A stretch of DNA of 5,681 bases from SAR324 cluster bacterium. Its GTDB lineage: Bacteria; Bdellovibrionota; UBA2361; JAAZON01. The position numbers were made by a program, and so were the translations under genes. Below are positions 1 through 5,361 of this stretch, one piece after another. Below the pieces are notes generated by a model. It did no database searches, was not told the DNA's origin, and saw nothing but the letters and a program-made list of their open reading frames with translations. How positions within the stretch are numbered: position 1 is the stretch's first letter; the number at the start of each line of letters is the position of its first letter. The stretch spans positions 1 to 5,681 of the forward strand of contig JAAZON010000580.1 in NCBI GenBank assembly GCA_012797725.1, given 5' to 3'.

Positions 1-591
1 GAACAAGAAATTGAAGAGGCCGCCCGTGGTTTAGGTTTTCAAAGCCTTTGGGAATCAAGCGTTCAGATGCTTAATAGTGGACTCACAACTTATGAAGAAG
101 TTGTAAGAGTCTTGGGTCGAGAAGAACTGCCCTCCCCTACATCAGAGAGACCAATGCAAACAGAGTTGAGTTTAGCTCAATCTCGGCCAGAGTCAGCTGA
201 GAAAAGCCCCATTGAGAAACGAAAAGTTTTGTTGGTTGAAGATGATGATGATATTCGTTCAGTCTTTGCAATGTTTCTAAAGACCCATCTCTATGATGTG
301 AGAGAAGCCATAAATGGGTTGGACGCGCTTGAAAAGGTTTATGAATCTAGGCCTGACTTGATCGTATGCGATTTGATGATGCCGCAGCTTGATGGCATGG
401 AATTTGTAAGAAGACTAAGAAATGATTCCCGTATTTCCAAGATTCCTGTTCTAATACTCACAGCAGCAAATTCCGACGAGAACCAAGTAAATTGTCTTCA
501 ATTCGGTGCTGATGATTTTGTGTCTAAAACATCCGATTCAAAGGTATTGCTTGCCCGAATCGAAAAGCTTTGTCAGAAACTGCAAGTTTAA
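1..591 (+). CDS. GspE/PilB-family secretion/pilus ATPase, C-terminal end, fused to a response-regulator receiver domain (5' partial)
   Basis: The reading frame is open from base 1, so this is the 3' end of a longer gene; the ATG at 67 is internal. The first ~40 codons read like the extreme C-terminus of GspE/PilB hexameric ATPases: a helix EIEEAARGLGFQSLWES, then the typical closing motif SGLTTYEEVVRVLGRE. These ATPases power type II secretion or type IV pilus assembly at the cytoplasmic face of the inner membrane. A linker of ~35 residues rich in Ser, Pro and Glu follows (about 127-222), then a complete CheY-like receiver domain (about 223-588). It has KVLLVEDDDD (acidic pocket), CDLMMP with the phospho-acceptor Asp at 370-372, LILTAAN with the conserved Thr, and FVSKTS with the conserved Lys. 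No DNA-binding output domain follows, so phosphorylation probably acts on the ATPase itself (inference). The Walker motifs lie outside the window, so GspE and PilB cannot be told apart. Confidence 0.88.
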   Translation, partial: EQEIEEAARGLGFQSLWESSVQMLNSGLTTYEEVVRVLGREELPSPTSERPMQTELSLAQSRPESAEKSPIEKRKVLLVEDDDDIRSVFAMFLKTHLYDVREAINGLDALEKVYESRPDLIVCDLMMPQLDGMEFVRRLRNDSRISKIPVLILTAANSDENQVNCLQFGADDFVSKTSDSKVLLARIEKLCQKLQV

Positions 592-606
592 GTAGTTAAA
601 CTTTTT
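584..606 (+). terminator. Weak AT-rich hairpin with T-run after the ATPase-receiver gene
   Basis: AAGTTTAA (584-591) and TTAAACTT (596-603) form a perfect 8-bp inverted repeat with the loop GTAG. The right arm merges into five T residues (602-606). The stop codon TAA (589-591) is inside the left arm. The position and T-run suit an intrinsic terminator, but the stem has only one G:C pair and would be weak. Confidence 0.35.
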
Positions 607-769
607 CGTGTACGCATTAGTTCATTCATTACAAGATGCATCACCAACTTAATCTCACAGTCTCTTTTCCTGCCAAACAACAAAAGCTATTAAAGTCACC
701 TCGCTTGCCGCGTTTCCAATAAGGGAAAAGCCTTCCTGTCAAAATGTCCAGCATTCTTCGCTACCGACC

Positions 770-807
770 TTCTAAAGTGTAATTATATCAGTATATTAGC
801 TTTAGAA
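770..807. repeat. AT-rich imperfect inverted repeat upstream of the two-gene operon
   Basis: The outer arms TTCTAAAG (770-777) and CTTTAGAA (800-807) are perfect reverse complements. Inside them, TAATTATA (780-787) and TATATTA (792-798) pair except for one bulged T, leaving the loop TCAG. The whole element is about 38 bases of nested dyad symmetry, 112 bases before the next start codon. It could be an operator for a dimeric regulator, a cruciform or RNA hairpin, or part of a promoter (it includes TATATT). The symmetry is seen; the role is unknown. Confidence 0.5.
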
Positions 808-866
808 AATTCTCTACTACTTATGCAACATCTCAACTAAAAGCATCCATATCTTTTAATAGAAAG

Positions 867-882
867 ACCACATGGTTGTGGT
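867..882 (+). promoter_or_regulatory. Perfect hairpin in the probable 5' leader of the 504-residue gene
   Basis: ACCACA (867-872) and TGTGGT (877-882) are exact reverse complements around the 4-base loop TGGT. The hairpin lies 36 bases before the ATG at 919 and 22 bases before the Shine-Dalgarno region. It may be an operator half-site pair or a leader hairpin affecting translation or mRNA stability. The structure is visible; the function is a guess. Confidence 0.35.
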
Positions 883-904
883 GTAGCTGGGCTTGGAAGG
901 CCTT

Positions 905-911
905 TGGAGGT
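905..911 (+). promoter_or_regulatory. Strong Shine-Dalgarno site (TGGAGGT) for the 919 start
   Basis: GGAGG (906-910) lies 8 bases before the ATG at 919. It is the best ribosome binding site in the window and fixes the start of the 504-residue protein. It suggests that this protein is well translated. Confidence 0.85.
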
Positions 912-918
912 TTAAAAA

Positions 919-2433
919 ATGTCCACTAGAACAATAACTTCTACAACACTGACAACAACTCCGACGACGGTATCAATACCACGTACAAATAACGGCCAGG
1001 TTCAGGCAGAGGTGGCCGGGAAAAAACAGGCGAAAGATTTTGTTAATCAGATAGAACGCAACATCAAATTAGCAAATGGAAAGAGTATTCTCGAAACACT
1101 GGCATCCATGAACCGTATCATTGAGATCTCCGAATCATCTGAAGACTCAGAAGAGCGTAATACTGCACGTATGCTCAGAGGTACTTTCTACGGCGGCAGT
1201 AAACATAGAATTGATCCCAAAACAGGAAATACTACAGTAACCGTTTACACAACCACTATTAATGGGGAAGAAAAATCTTTTTTAAAAACAGGAATTGGCG
1301 AAGAATATGTAAACGCAAGGAAGGCTTTTATAGAAGAGTATAGCGCTACAACAAACAGGGCCAAGCAAGCATCTTTAAAGAAGGACTTTGAGCGTAAGAC
1401 CAAAGATATTGTCTCACGGATGACTGACTTCTCGACACAACTTGCAAAGTCAAACCTTGACTCTCAATATTCTGATCAAAGTATTCCTGTACAGATGGGT
1501 TTTGTGTCAGCAAGTCCAAGTCTTGAAAAGCCTTTTCAGTCTGAACTGGACTCTATAGCAGAGCAAATTAGTGAGATCTCGCACACTCAAGATTTAGAAC
1601 TTGACAAGGCCATGAGTGCTATCAAGACGGCGTTGAGTGAAAGCGTTGCAAAGATTAAAGAGATAAACACTAATGATCCCAACAAGGCTCAAGCATATAC
1701 AAAAAATATTGGGCTCCTTGTTACGCAGTTACGCCAGCTTAATGCTTTGAATGAGACTGAGCAACGAGCACAGATTAAGCTAATCGGCGATCAAATGTCT
1801 TTACTCCAAAAACAGCTTAAGCTTGAAGCAGCTATTGAGACTCAAGACAGTAGAGTGAGAGCACAAGTCGCTAAAAATGAAAGAAGTATAGCGAGTACCG
1901 ATGCTGCTAAGGCTAAGGCTCAAAATAAAGAAGCGCGAGAAAAGGTAGAGTATGATGCTTTGGGTGTGCCTGTGGAGAGAGGACAAGATGGTGTATTAAG
2001 GGCCCAAGACCCTACAAACATGGGCGAAGCCTTGGGACAAGGAGCCTTAATGCGAGATGTTACTCGTCAAGAGCTTCCAACAACCAGAGACCAAATAAAA
2101 ATAAAAGAACTTAATGCAAAAGGGAAATATGCGGATGTCGTACAGGGCTCAGATGAGGCATTGGAGTTCTCACGGAATGTAGAGAGACTTCGTCAAACAC
2201 GTGAAAAATTAATCAAGGAAATAATGAAAGAGTCAGGATATGTGCCTTACAAACCAAGTCGAAAAGAGCGCGAGAAACCCTTCGGTGCCCTCATGGGTGA
2301 GGCTAGTTCCTTTATTGCTTACAAGGGCTATAGAAAATTTGCCGAGAAAGAAGCTGATAGACGAATCGAGGATGCAATAAAAACAGACAAAAAACTGTTA
2401 GATACATGGAGAAAGATGCACGAAGGAGAGTAA
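919..2433 (+). CDS. Uncharacterised 504-residue cysteine-free, mostly helical protein with Thr-rich N-terminus
   Basis: I do not recognise the family. The start is firm because of the strong GGAGG site. Residues 2-19 are extremely Ser/Thr-rich (13 of the first 20 residues are Ser or Thr). Residues 33-90 look helical. Residues ~95-125 contain a beta-like, Thr-rich segment (TTVTVYTTTINGE). Residues ~130-180 and ~205-345 are long charged amphipathic helices, probably coiled coil, broken by a flexible stretch (~181-205). A Gly/Pro-containing section (~348-390) is followed by a Lys/Arg/Glu-rich helical C-terminus (~395-504). There is no cysteine, only one Trp (residue 497), no Sec signal peptide and no membrane segment. 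Lack of Cys, a disordered Ser/Thr N-terminus and coiled coils are traits shared by many substrates of non-Sec secretion systems, but also by cytoplasmic structural proteins. The next gene begins 82 bases downstream on the same strand with no terminator between, so the two are probably co-transcribed. Confidence 0.85.
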   Translation: MSTRTITSTTLTTTPTTVSIPRTNNGQVQAEVAGKKQAKDFVNQIERNIKLANGKSILETLASMNRIIEISESSEDSEERNTARMLRGTFYGGSKHRIDPKTGNTTVTVYTTTINGEEKSFLKTGIGEEYVNARKAFIEEYSATTNRAKQASLKKDFERKTKDIVSRMTDFSTQLAKSNLDSQYSDQSIPVQMGFVSASPSLEKPFQSELDSIAEQISEISHTQDLELDKAMSAIKTALSESVAKIKEINTNDPNKAQAYTKNIGLLVTQLRQLNALNETEQRAQIKLIGDQMSLLQKQLKLEAAIETQDSRVRAQVAKNERSIASTDAAKAKAQNKEAREKVEYDALGVPVERGQDGVLRAQDPTNMGEALGQGALMRDVTRQELPTTRDQIKIKELNAKGKYADVVQGSDEALEFSRNVERLRQTREKLIKEIMKESGYVPYKPSRKEREKPFGALMGEASSFIAYKGYRKFAEKEADRRIEDAIKTDKKLLDTWRKMHEGE

Positions 2434-2515
2434 AAATATAGAAGCATTTACCTTCTCGACAGAGACTTAGTTATGGAGACGTTTTTTTGGTATTTCTTAA
2501 AAAAGCGAGGTTAGT

Positions 2516-3241
2516 ATGAAAATTAGGTACCTAATCGCCCTTCTGGCTTGTACAATGTTGGTCTCAACAGCTGGAACGGCTAATGCAAACACAAATATAT
2601 GTAAGAGCAAGATCAGGGGAGCCAAAGCAGCAGTTAAAAGTGCCGAAAGATCGGTGCGTTCAGCCACTTCTTTAGTAAGAAAGAAAGAACAAAAATTAAC
2701 GTCTGCTCAAAAAAAGGCCGAGGGATTGTCCGATAAAGCAATAAGAAAAATCGACCAATTGAATCGAAAGGTGGAGCGCTTCGCCTTAAAATACGATAAA
2801 GCACTTGTCAACAAAGAAAATAAGCTTGCGAGAATCCGTGATCAAGAAGAAGAAACCAAGGCTCGAAGGACTTGGGGTCTTGGTGCATGTCTGCTCTGTG
2901 CCGCTGCAAATTGTAAACCAGATAATACTTATGAGTATTGTGCTTCAGAGGTGGCAAGAGCAGAAACGCTACTTCAAGCACTTAGCGCACGACGAAAGAC
3001 AATTGAGAAAAGTGAGGATAAAAAAATAGAAACTGCACTAAAACGTCTCAATAAGGCTACGGAAGAAAGGGACAAAGTTGCCGCTGAACATTCTGGTGCC
3101 AGATACAATGTGGAAGCTATTGCAGCTGCGGAGGAAGCGTTGAGACAAGCAAATCTAATTCTTGATACTGCAAATGCCAAACTTGCTGATGCTGAAAGAA
3201 AGTACGAGGAAGTTCTTGCAAGTTGCCCGACACAAGCTTAA
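2516..3241 (+). CDS. Uncharacterised exported coiled-coil protein with a cysteine-rich tip
   Basis: I do not recognise the family. The start is supported by GAGG (2507-2510), 5 bases before the ATG. Residues 1-24 form a Sec signal peptide: MKIR, the hydrophobic core YLIALLACTMLVSTAG, and an A-N-A cleavage site giving a mature N-terminus near Asn25. LLAC at 9-12 loosely resembles a lipobox, but the core before it is too short, so ordinary signal peptidase I cleavage is favoured. The mature protein has two long, charged, Ala/Lys/Glu-rich helical arms (about 30-118 and 143-235) joined by a short segment with four cysteines (125, 128, 133, 142). One further cysteine lies near each end (29 and 237). 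Together this suggests an antiparallel helical hairpin in the periplasm or outside the cell, closed by disulfides at base and tip (inference). It is probably co-transcribed with the 919 gene and is followed at once by a strong terminator. Confidence 0.86.
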   Translation: MKIRYLIALLACTMLVSTAGTANANTNICKSKIRGAKAAVKSAERSVRSATSLVRKKEQKLTSAQKKAEGLSDKAIRKIDQLNRKVERFALKYDKALVNKENKLARIRDQEEETKARRTWGLGACLLCAAANCKPDNTYEYCASEVARAETLLQALSARRKTIEKSEDKKIETALKRLNKATEERDKVAAEHSGARYNVEAIAAAEEALRQANLILDTANAKLADAERKYEEVLASCPTQA

Positions 3242-3263
3242 TTAGCTGACAAAGAAATACAGA

Positions 3264-3297
3264 CGAGGCTCTACTTTGGAGCCTCGCCGTTTTTTTT
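3264..3297 (+). terminator. Strong intrinsic terminator of the two-gene operon
   Basis: CGAGGCTC (3264-3271) pairs perfectly with GAGCCTCG (3279-3286) around the 7-base loop TACTTTG. A run of eight T residues (3290-3297) follows three bases later. It begins 23 bases after the stop codon of the exported coiled-coil gene. The stem overlaps the 3' end of the convergent phosphatase gene. On the minus strand the sequence after the stem is only moderately T-rich, so termination in that direction would be weaker. Confidence 0.9.
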
Positions 3298-4080
3298 CTG
3301 GACTATTCTTTCCAAAAGAAAGTCATGAATTTGCCCATTTGAAACAAGCAAATAAGCAAAGCCTGGTTCAGAACTCTCAAAGTAAGGCATGGCTCCATGT
3401 TCATCACTAATCCGACCTCCACTTTCCTCTACGAGAGGAATGAGTGCTGCAATATCCCAAGTTTTATGTTTACGAAGTCTTATCACTACCCCATCAAGTT
3501 CAGCTGAACAGATTTTTTTTATGGCTTCAGAGCTATCAAGCTTTTCTTGTGTTAGAAACAAAGAAGGAGCTGCATCGAAGTGTTCAATAAATATAGAACT
3601 GGGCCGAGGAGTTTCTGCCTCAGAGACTCTCATATTGTGCCCATTAAAAAGGCAACCCCTACCCTTTGCAGCGCAGAGATAATCACCCTGTGCTGGCATA
3701 TACATTGCTCCGTAATTTAAGTTGCCATCTTCGACAAACGCCAACAAAATAGAGAAGTTACTAGCACCTGCCGCAAAGTGTTTGGTTCCATCAAGTGGAT
3801 CCAGAATGCAAAAGCTGCTTCTATTTCGTAGCTCATGAGTCTCTGGCATTTCTTCTGACATTATCTCGAGGCCAGGAAAGAGTTCTGATAGACCTTTGGA
3901 AAGCAAAGCATTTACTTCCAGGTCCGCCGTGGTCACAATAGATGCATCGCTTTTTTGAAAGCTCTCAAGTCTCGACTTCAACGCCCCACTGCCACCAGGC
4001 CAATAATCAAGTAAAATATCCCCTGCTCTTCTAAGCAGCTCCTCTAACTTTGCTTCTTTGTTTTTATCTACTAAACTCAT
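3271..4080 (-). CDS. Inositol monophosphatase-family phosphatase (SuhB/HisN/CysQ-like)
   Basis: This 269-residue protein carries the signatures of the Mg2+-dependent, Li+-sensitive phosphatase superfamily: KSDASIVTTAD (residues 43-53), the metal-ligand Glu pair in SEEMPE (75-80), the DPLDGT motif (94-99) that binds metals, and the C-terminal WDIAALIPLVEESGG (208-222). Its length is normal for the family. Members hydrolyse inositol phosphate, histidinol phosphate or 3'(2'),5'-bisphosphonucleotides in the cytoplasm. AALIPLVEESGG resembles HisN-type histidinol phosphatases somewhat more than SuhB, but the substrate cannot be fixed from motifs. The region before WDIAA is compact and lacks the usual clear GSAAL motif (ICSAELDG instead). 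ATG 4080 is preferred over the upstream TTG at 4119: it keeps family length and avoids overlap with the divergent gene, although neither start has a good Shine-Dalgarno site. The C-terminal codons lie in the terminator of the convergent operon. Confidence 0.9.
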   Translation of the reverse strand: MSLVDKNKEAKLEELLRRAGDILLDYWPGGSGALKSRLESFQKSDASIVTTADLEVNALLSKGLSELFPGLEIMSEEMPETHELRNRSSFCILDPLDGTKHFAAGASNFSILLAFVEDGNLNYGAMYMPAQGDYLCAAKGRGCLFNGHNMRVSEAETPRPSSIFIEHFDAAPSLFLTQEKLDSSEAIKKICSAELDGVVIRLRKHKTWDIAALIPLVEESGGRISDEHGAMPYFESSEPGFAYLLVSNGQIHDFLLERIVQKKNGEAPK

Positions 4081-4108
4081 TGAGAGCAGTTTGACAGGAG
4101 AGATATCG
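4081..4108. promoter_or_regulatory. 28-base divergent intergenic region between phosphatase and alkyltransferase
   Basis: The start codons at 4080 (minus) and 4109 (plus) are separated by only 28 bases. At least one promoter must therefore lie inside the coding sequence of the opposite gene, and the 5' ends of the mRNAs may overlap. AGGAGA (4096-4101) is the alkyltransferase ribosome binding site. TTGACA (4091-4096) matches a -35 box but has no -10 partner at 16-18 bases, so it is not called a promoter. Confidence 0.5.
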
Positions 4109-4441
4109 ATGCACAACAAAGAAAGAACTAAGAAGGTAACTAAGCCATCATTTAATGAACGATGCTATAAGCTGCTCTGCAGAGTTCCAAAAGGCAAAGT
4201 TACAAGCTATGGCGAAATTGCAAAAGCTCTTGGTTCACGCGCTTATCGAGCAGTCGGAAATGCCATGAAAAAGAATCCTTATGCACCTAAGGTTCCCTGC
4301 CATCGAGTTGTCAGGACAGATGGGTGTCTTGGTGGATATGCGGGAGGAATTGCTGCAAAGAAAAGGCTTTTGAAGAAGGAAGGAATCCTTATTAAATCAG
4401 GGAAAATATTAAATTTTGCAGAACATCTGCATAAATTCTAA
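4109..4441 (+). CDS. Short O6-alkylguanine-DNA alkyltransferase (MGMT/Ogt family) with catalytic Cys
   Basis: This 110-residue protein is essentially the DNA-binding/catalytic C-terminal domain of Ogt/Ada/MGMT. Such proteins move alkyl groups from O6 of guanine in DNA to their own cysteine. Visible hallmarks are GKVTSYGEIAKALG with the base-flipping-associated Tyr34, YRAVGNAMKKNP with the arginine finger Arg47 and conserved Asn56, the active-site PCHRVV with Cys64 (codon 4298-4300), the loop GCLGGYAGG, and KKRLLKKEG with a Glu91 matching the conserved active-site Glu. Cys rather than Trp in this motif separates it from alkyltransferase-like (ATL) proteins. Full-length Ogt/MGMT proteins are about 160-200 residues; the N-terminal domain is absent here. 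The ATG at 4109 is chosen over an upstream ATG at 4058 because AGGAGA sits 7 bases before it and the upstream start would overlap the divergent phosphatase gene. The gene ends 8 bases from the convergent ispA-like gene. Confidence 0.9.
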   Translation: MHNKERTKKVTKPSFNERCYKLLCRVPKGKVTSYGEIAKALGSRAYRAVGNAMKKNPYAPKVPCHRVVRTDGCLGGYAGGIAAKKRLLKKEGILIKSGKILNFAEHLHKF

Positions 4442-4449
4442 ACCCAGCT

Positions 4450-5328
4450 CTATAATTTAAGCTCCACTCGTGACAAGAATTGACTAATAAAGGCTCTTGT
4501 TAAAGGAAAAGGTGGGCCTTTGATTTCCAGGTATTCTAGTTCTTTATCCAAGCGCCTTCTTGTTTTGTCCCATTCTTCTTTTCCTGCCTCAAAAGACAGG
4601 CCGCTGAAAAAAGTCTTCTTTTCCTTTTTCCCGTCACTACTCCCTTCCCGTCCGCGCTGTTCATTAGTTCCAAAAGCATCAATAAAATCGTCCAGCATTT
4701 GAAAACAAAGTCCTAGTTGCTGGCCTGCACACCTTGCCGCTGCTATAAATTCTTCATCCATTCCTGCCGCTATGGCAGCAACTGCCATACTATTGCCAAA
4801 AAGATCCGCAGTCTTTAGTCTACTAATGTCAAAAAGAGACGGTCTGCTATCGTCAGTTAACACATCATATTGCTGACCATTACAAATCTGAACAAATGAT
4901 TCCATTAGTACATCAATAATCTTCAGCTTAATCCCAGCCTCGAAATTACTTCGAGTTACAACTAAGGCTGCAAGTGAAATCATTAGATCACCAGCAAAAA
5001 TCGCTGAAGCCTCGCCACAAGCTTTATGACAGGATGCTCTACCCCTTCTCATTTCATCATTATCTACGGCTGGAAGATCGTCATGAACAAGGCTTGAGCA
5101 ATGAAGTAGCTCGATAGCAGCTCCAATCGGAGCAAAAGCCCTTAGATCAGTCCCGCCAGATTCTTTAAAGAAGAGCATTGCTAGAATTGGCCGCAGCCTT
5201 TTTGCTCCTGGAAAAAGCGCGTATGAGACTGTTGACCTTAATGGTTCCACAATCTCTATTAGCTCTAGAGAATTATGCAAAGCTTCATTTATAATACCTT
5301 GATATTCTTGAATTTTTTGCTGTAACAT
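4450..5328 (-). CDS. ispA: Short-chain polyprenyl diphosphate synthase (farnesyl/geranylgeranyl diphosphate synthase)
   Basis: This 292-residue protein has normal IspA length. It condenses isopentenyl diphosphate with allylic diphosphates to make C15 or C20 prenyl diphosphates for quinones, undecaprenyl phosphate and related products. Motifs in order: GAKRLRP (41-47; usually GGKRLRP), the first Asp-rich motif DDLPAVDND (83-91) with the bacterial DDxxxxD spacing followed by MRRG, HKACGEASAIFAGD (101-114), KTADLF (172-177), and the second Asp-rich motif DDFID (213-217). A Lys-rich KKEKKTF (234-240) replaces the usual GKSTYP. The residues before the first motif (LLHCSSLVH) suit a short-chain enzyme, but product length cannot be settled by eye. 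A ribosome site AAGGGA (5333-5338 on the complementary strand) lies 4 bases before the ATG. The gene starts 33 bases after the folC-like stop and is probably in the same transcript. The more usual partners xseB and dxs are not visible here. Confidence 0.92.
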   Translation of the reverse strand: MLQQKIQEYQGIINEALHNSLELIEIVEPLRSTVSYALFPGAKRLRPILAMLFFKESGGTDLRAFAPIGAAIELLHCSSLVHDDLPAVDNDEMRRGRASCHKACGEASAIFAGDLMISLAALVVTRSNFEAGIKLKIIDVLMESFVQICNGQQYDVLTDDSRPSLFDISRLKTADLFGNSMAVAAIAAGMDEEFIAAARCAGQQLGLCFQMLDDFIDAFGTNEQRGREGSSDGKKEKKTFFSGLSFEAGKEEWDKTRRRLDKELEYLEIKGPPFPLTRAFISQFLSRVELKL

Positions 5329-5361
5329 GAATTCCCTTAACTAAAACTTGGCGTTCTCGAA

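Larger units (their letters stand above)
592..918. other. 327-base non-coding spacer
   Basis: No gene with a credible ribosome binding site was found here. On the plus strand a 28-codon ATG frame starts at 636 without a Shine-Dalgarno sequence. On the minus strand a 37-codon frame spans 754-641, also without a well-placed ribosome site. The stretch contains an 8-bp perfect palindrome GATGCATC (635-642), an imperfect AT-rich inverted repeat (770-807), a perfect 6-bp hairpin (867-882) and the ribosome binding site of the next gene. The promoter of the 919-2433 gene should be here. Candidate -10-like boxes such as TATATT (792-797) and TTTAAT (855-860) have no convincing -35 partner, so no promoter is called. 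Confidence 0.6.

Noticed and set aside
693..720. Sigma-28-like promoter: TAAAGTCA followed by GCCGCG
   Set aside because: The spacing between TAAA and GCCG is 12 bases instead of 15, and the second box lacks the GATAA part.
636..722. 28-codon plus-strand ATG frame in the spacer
   Set aside because: There is no Shine-Dalgarno sequence, the frame is very short, and the peptide resembles nothing I recognise.
2454..2490. Possible terminator between the two orphan genes (TCTC-GACA-GAGA, later a run of seven T)
   Set aside because: The stem is only 4 bp and the T-run is some 17 bases away from it, so it does not form an intrinsic terminator.
2524..2551. Lipoprotein signal (LLAC) in the exported coiled-coil protein
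   Set aside because: The hydrophobic core before this Cys is only about seven residues and continues after it; the later A-N-A site fits signal peptidase I better.
3389..3682. 97-codon plus-strand frame opposite the phosphatase
   Set aside because: It lies wholly antisense to a gene with clear family motifs, so it is a shadow frame.
4058..4108. Upstream ATG (4058) as start of the alkyltransferase
   Set aside because: It lies inside the divergent phosphatase gene, whereas AGGAGA at ideal distance precedes the ATG at 4109.
4091..4119. Perfect TTGACA -35 box upstream of the alkyltransferase
   Set aside because: It overlaps the ribosome binding site, the bases 16-18 further on (around 4113-4119) are not a -10 box, and a start there would fall inside the gene.
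4081..4119. N-terminal extension of the phosphatase from the TTG at 4119
   Set aside because: It would overlap the divergent alkyltransferase start, adds residues with no family match, and no ribosome site precedes it.
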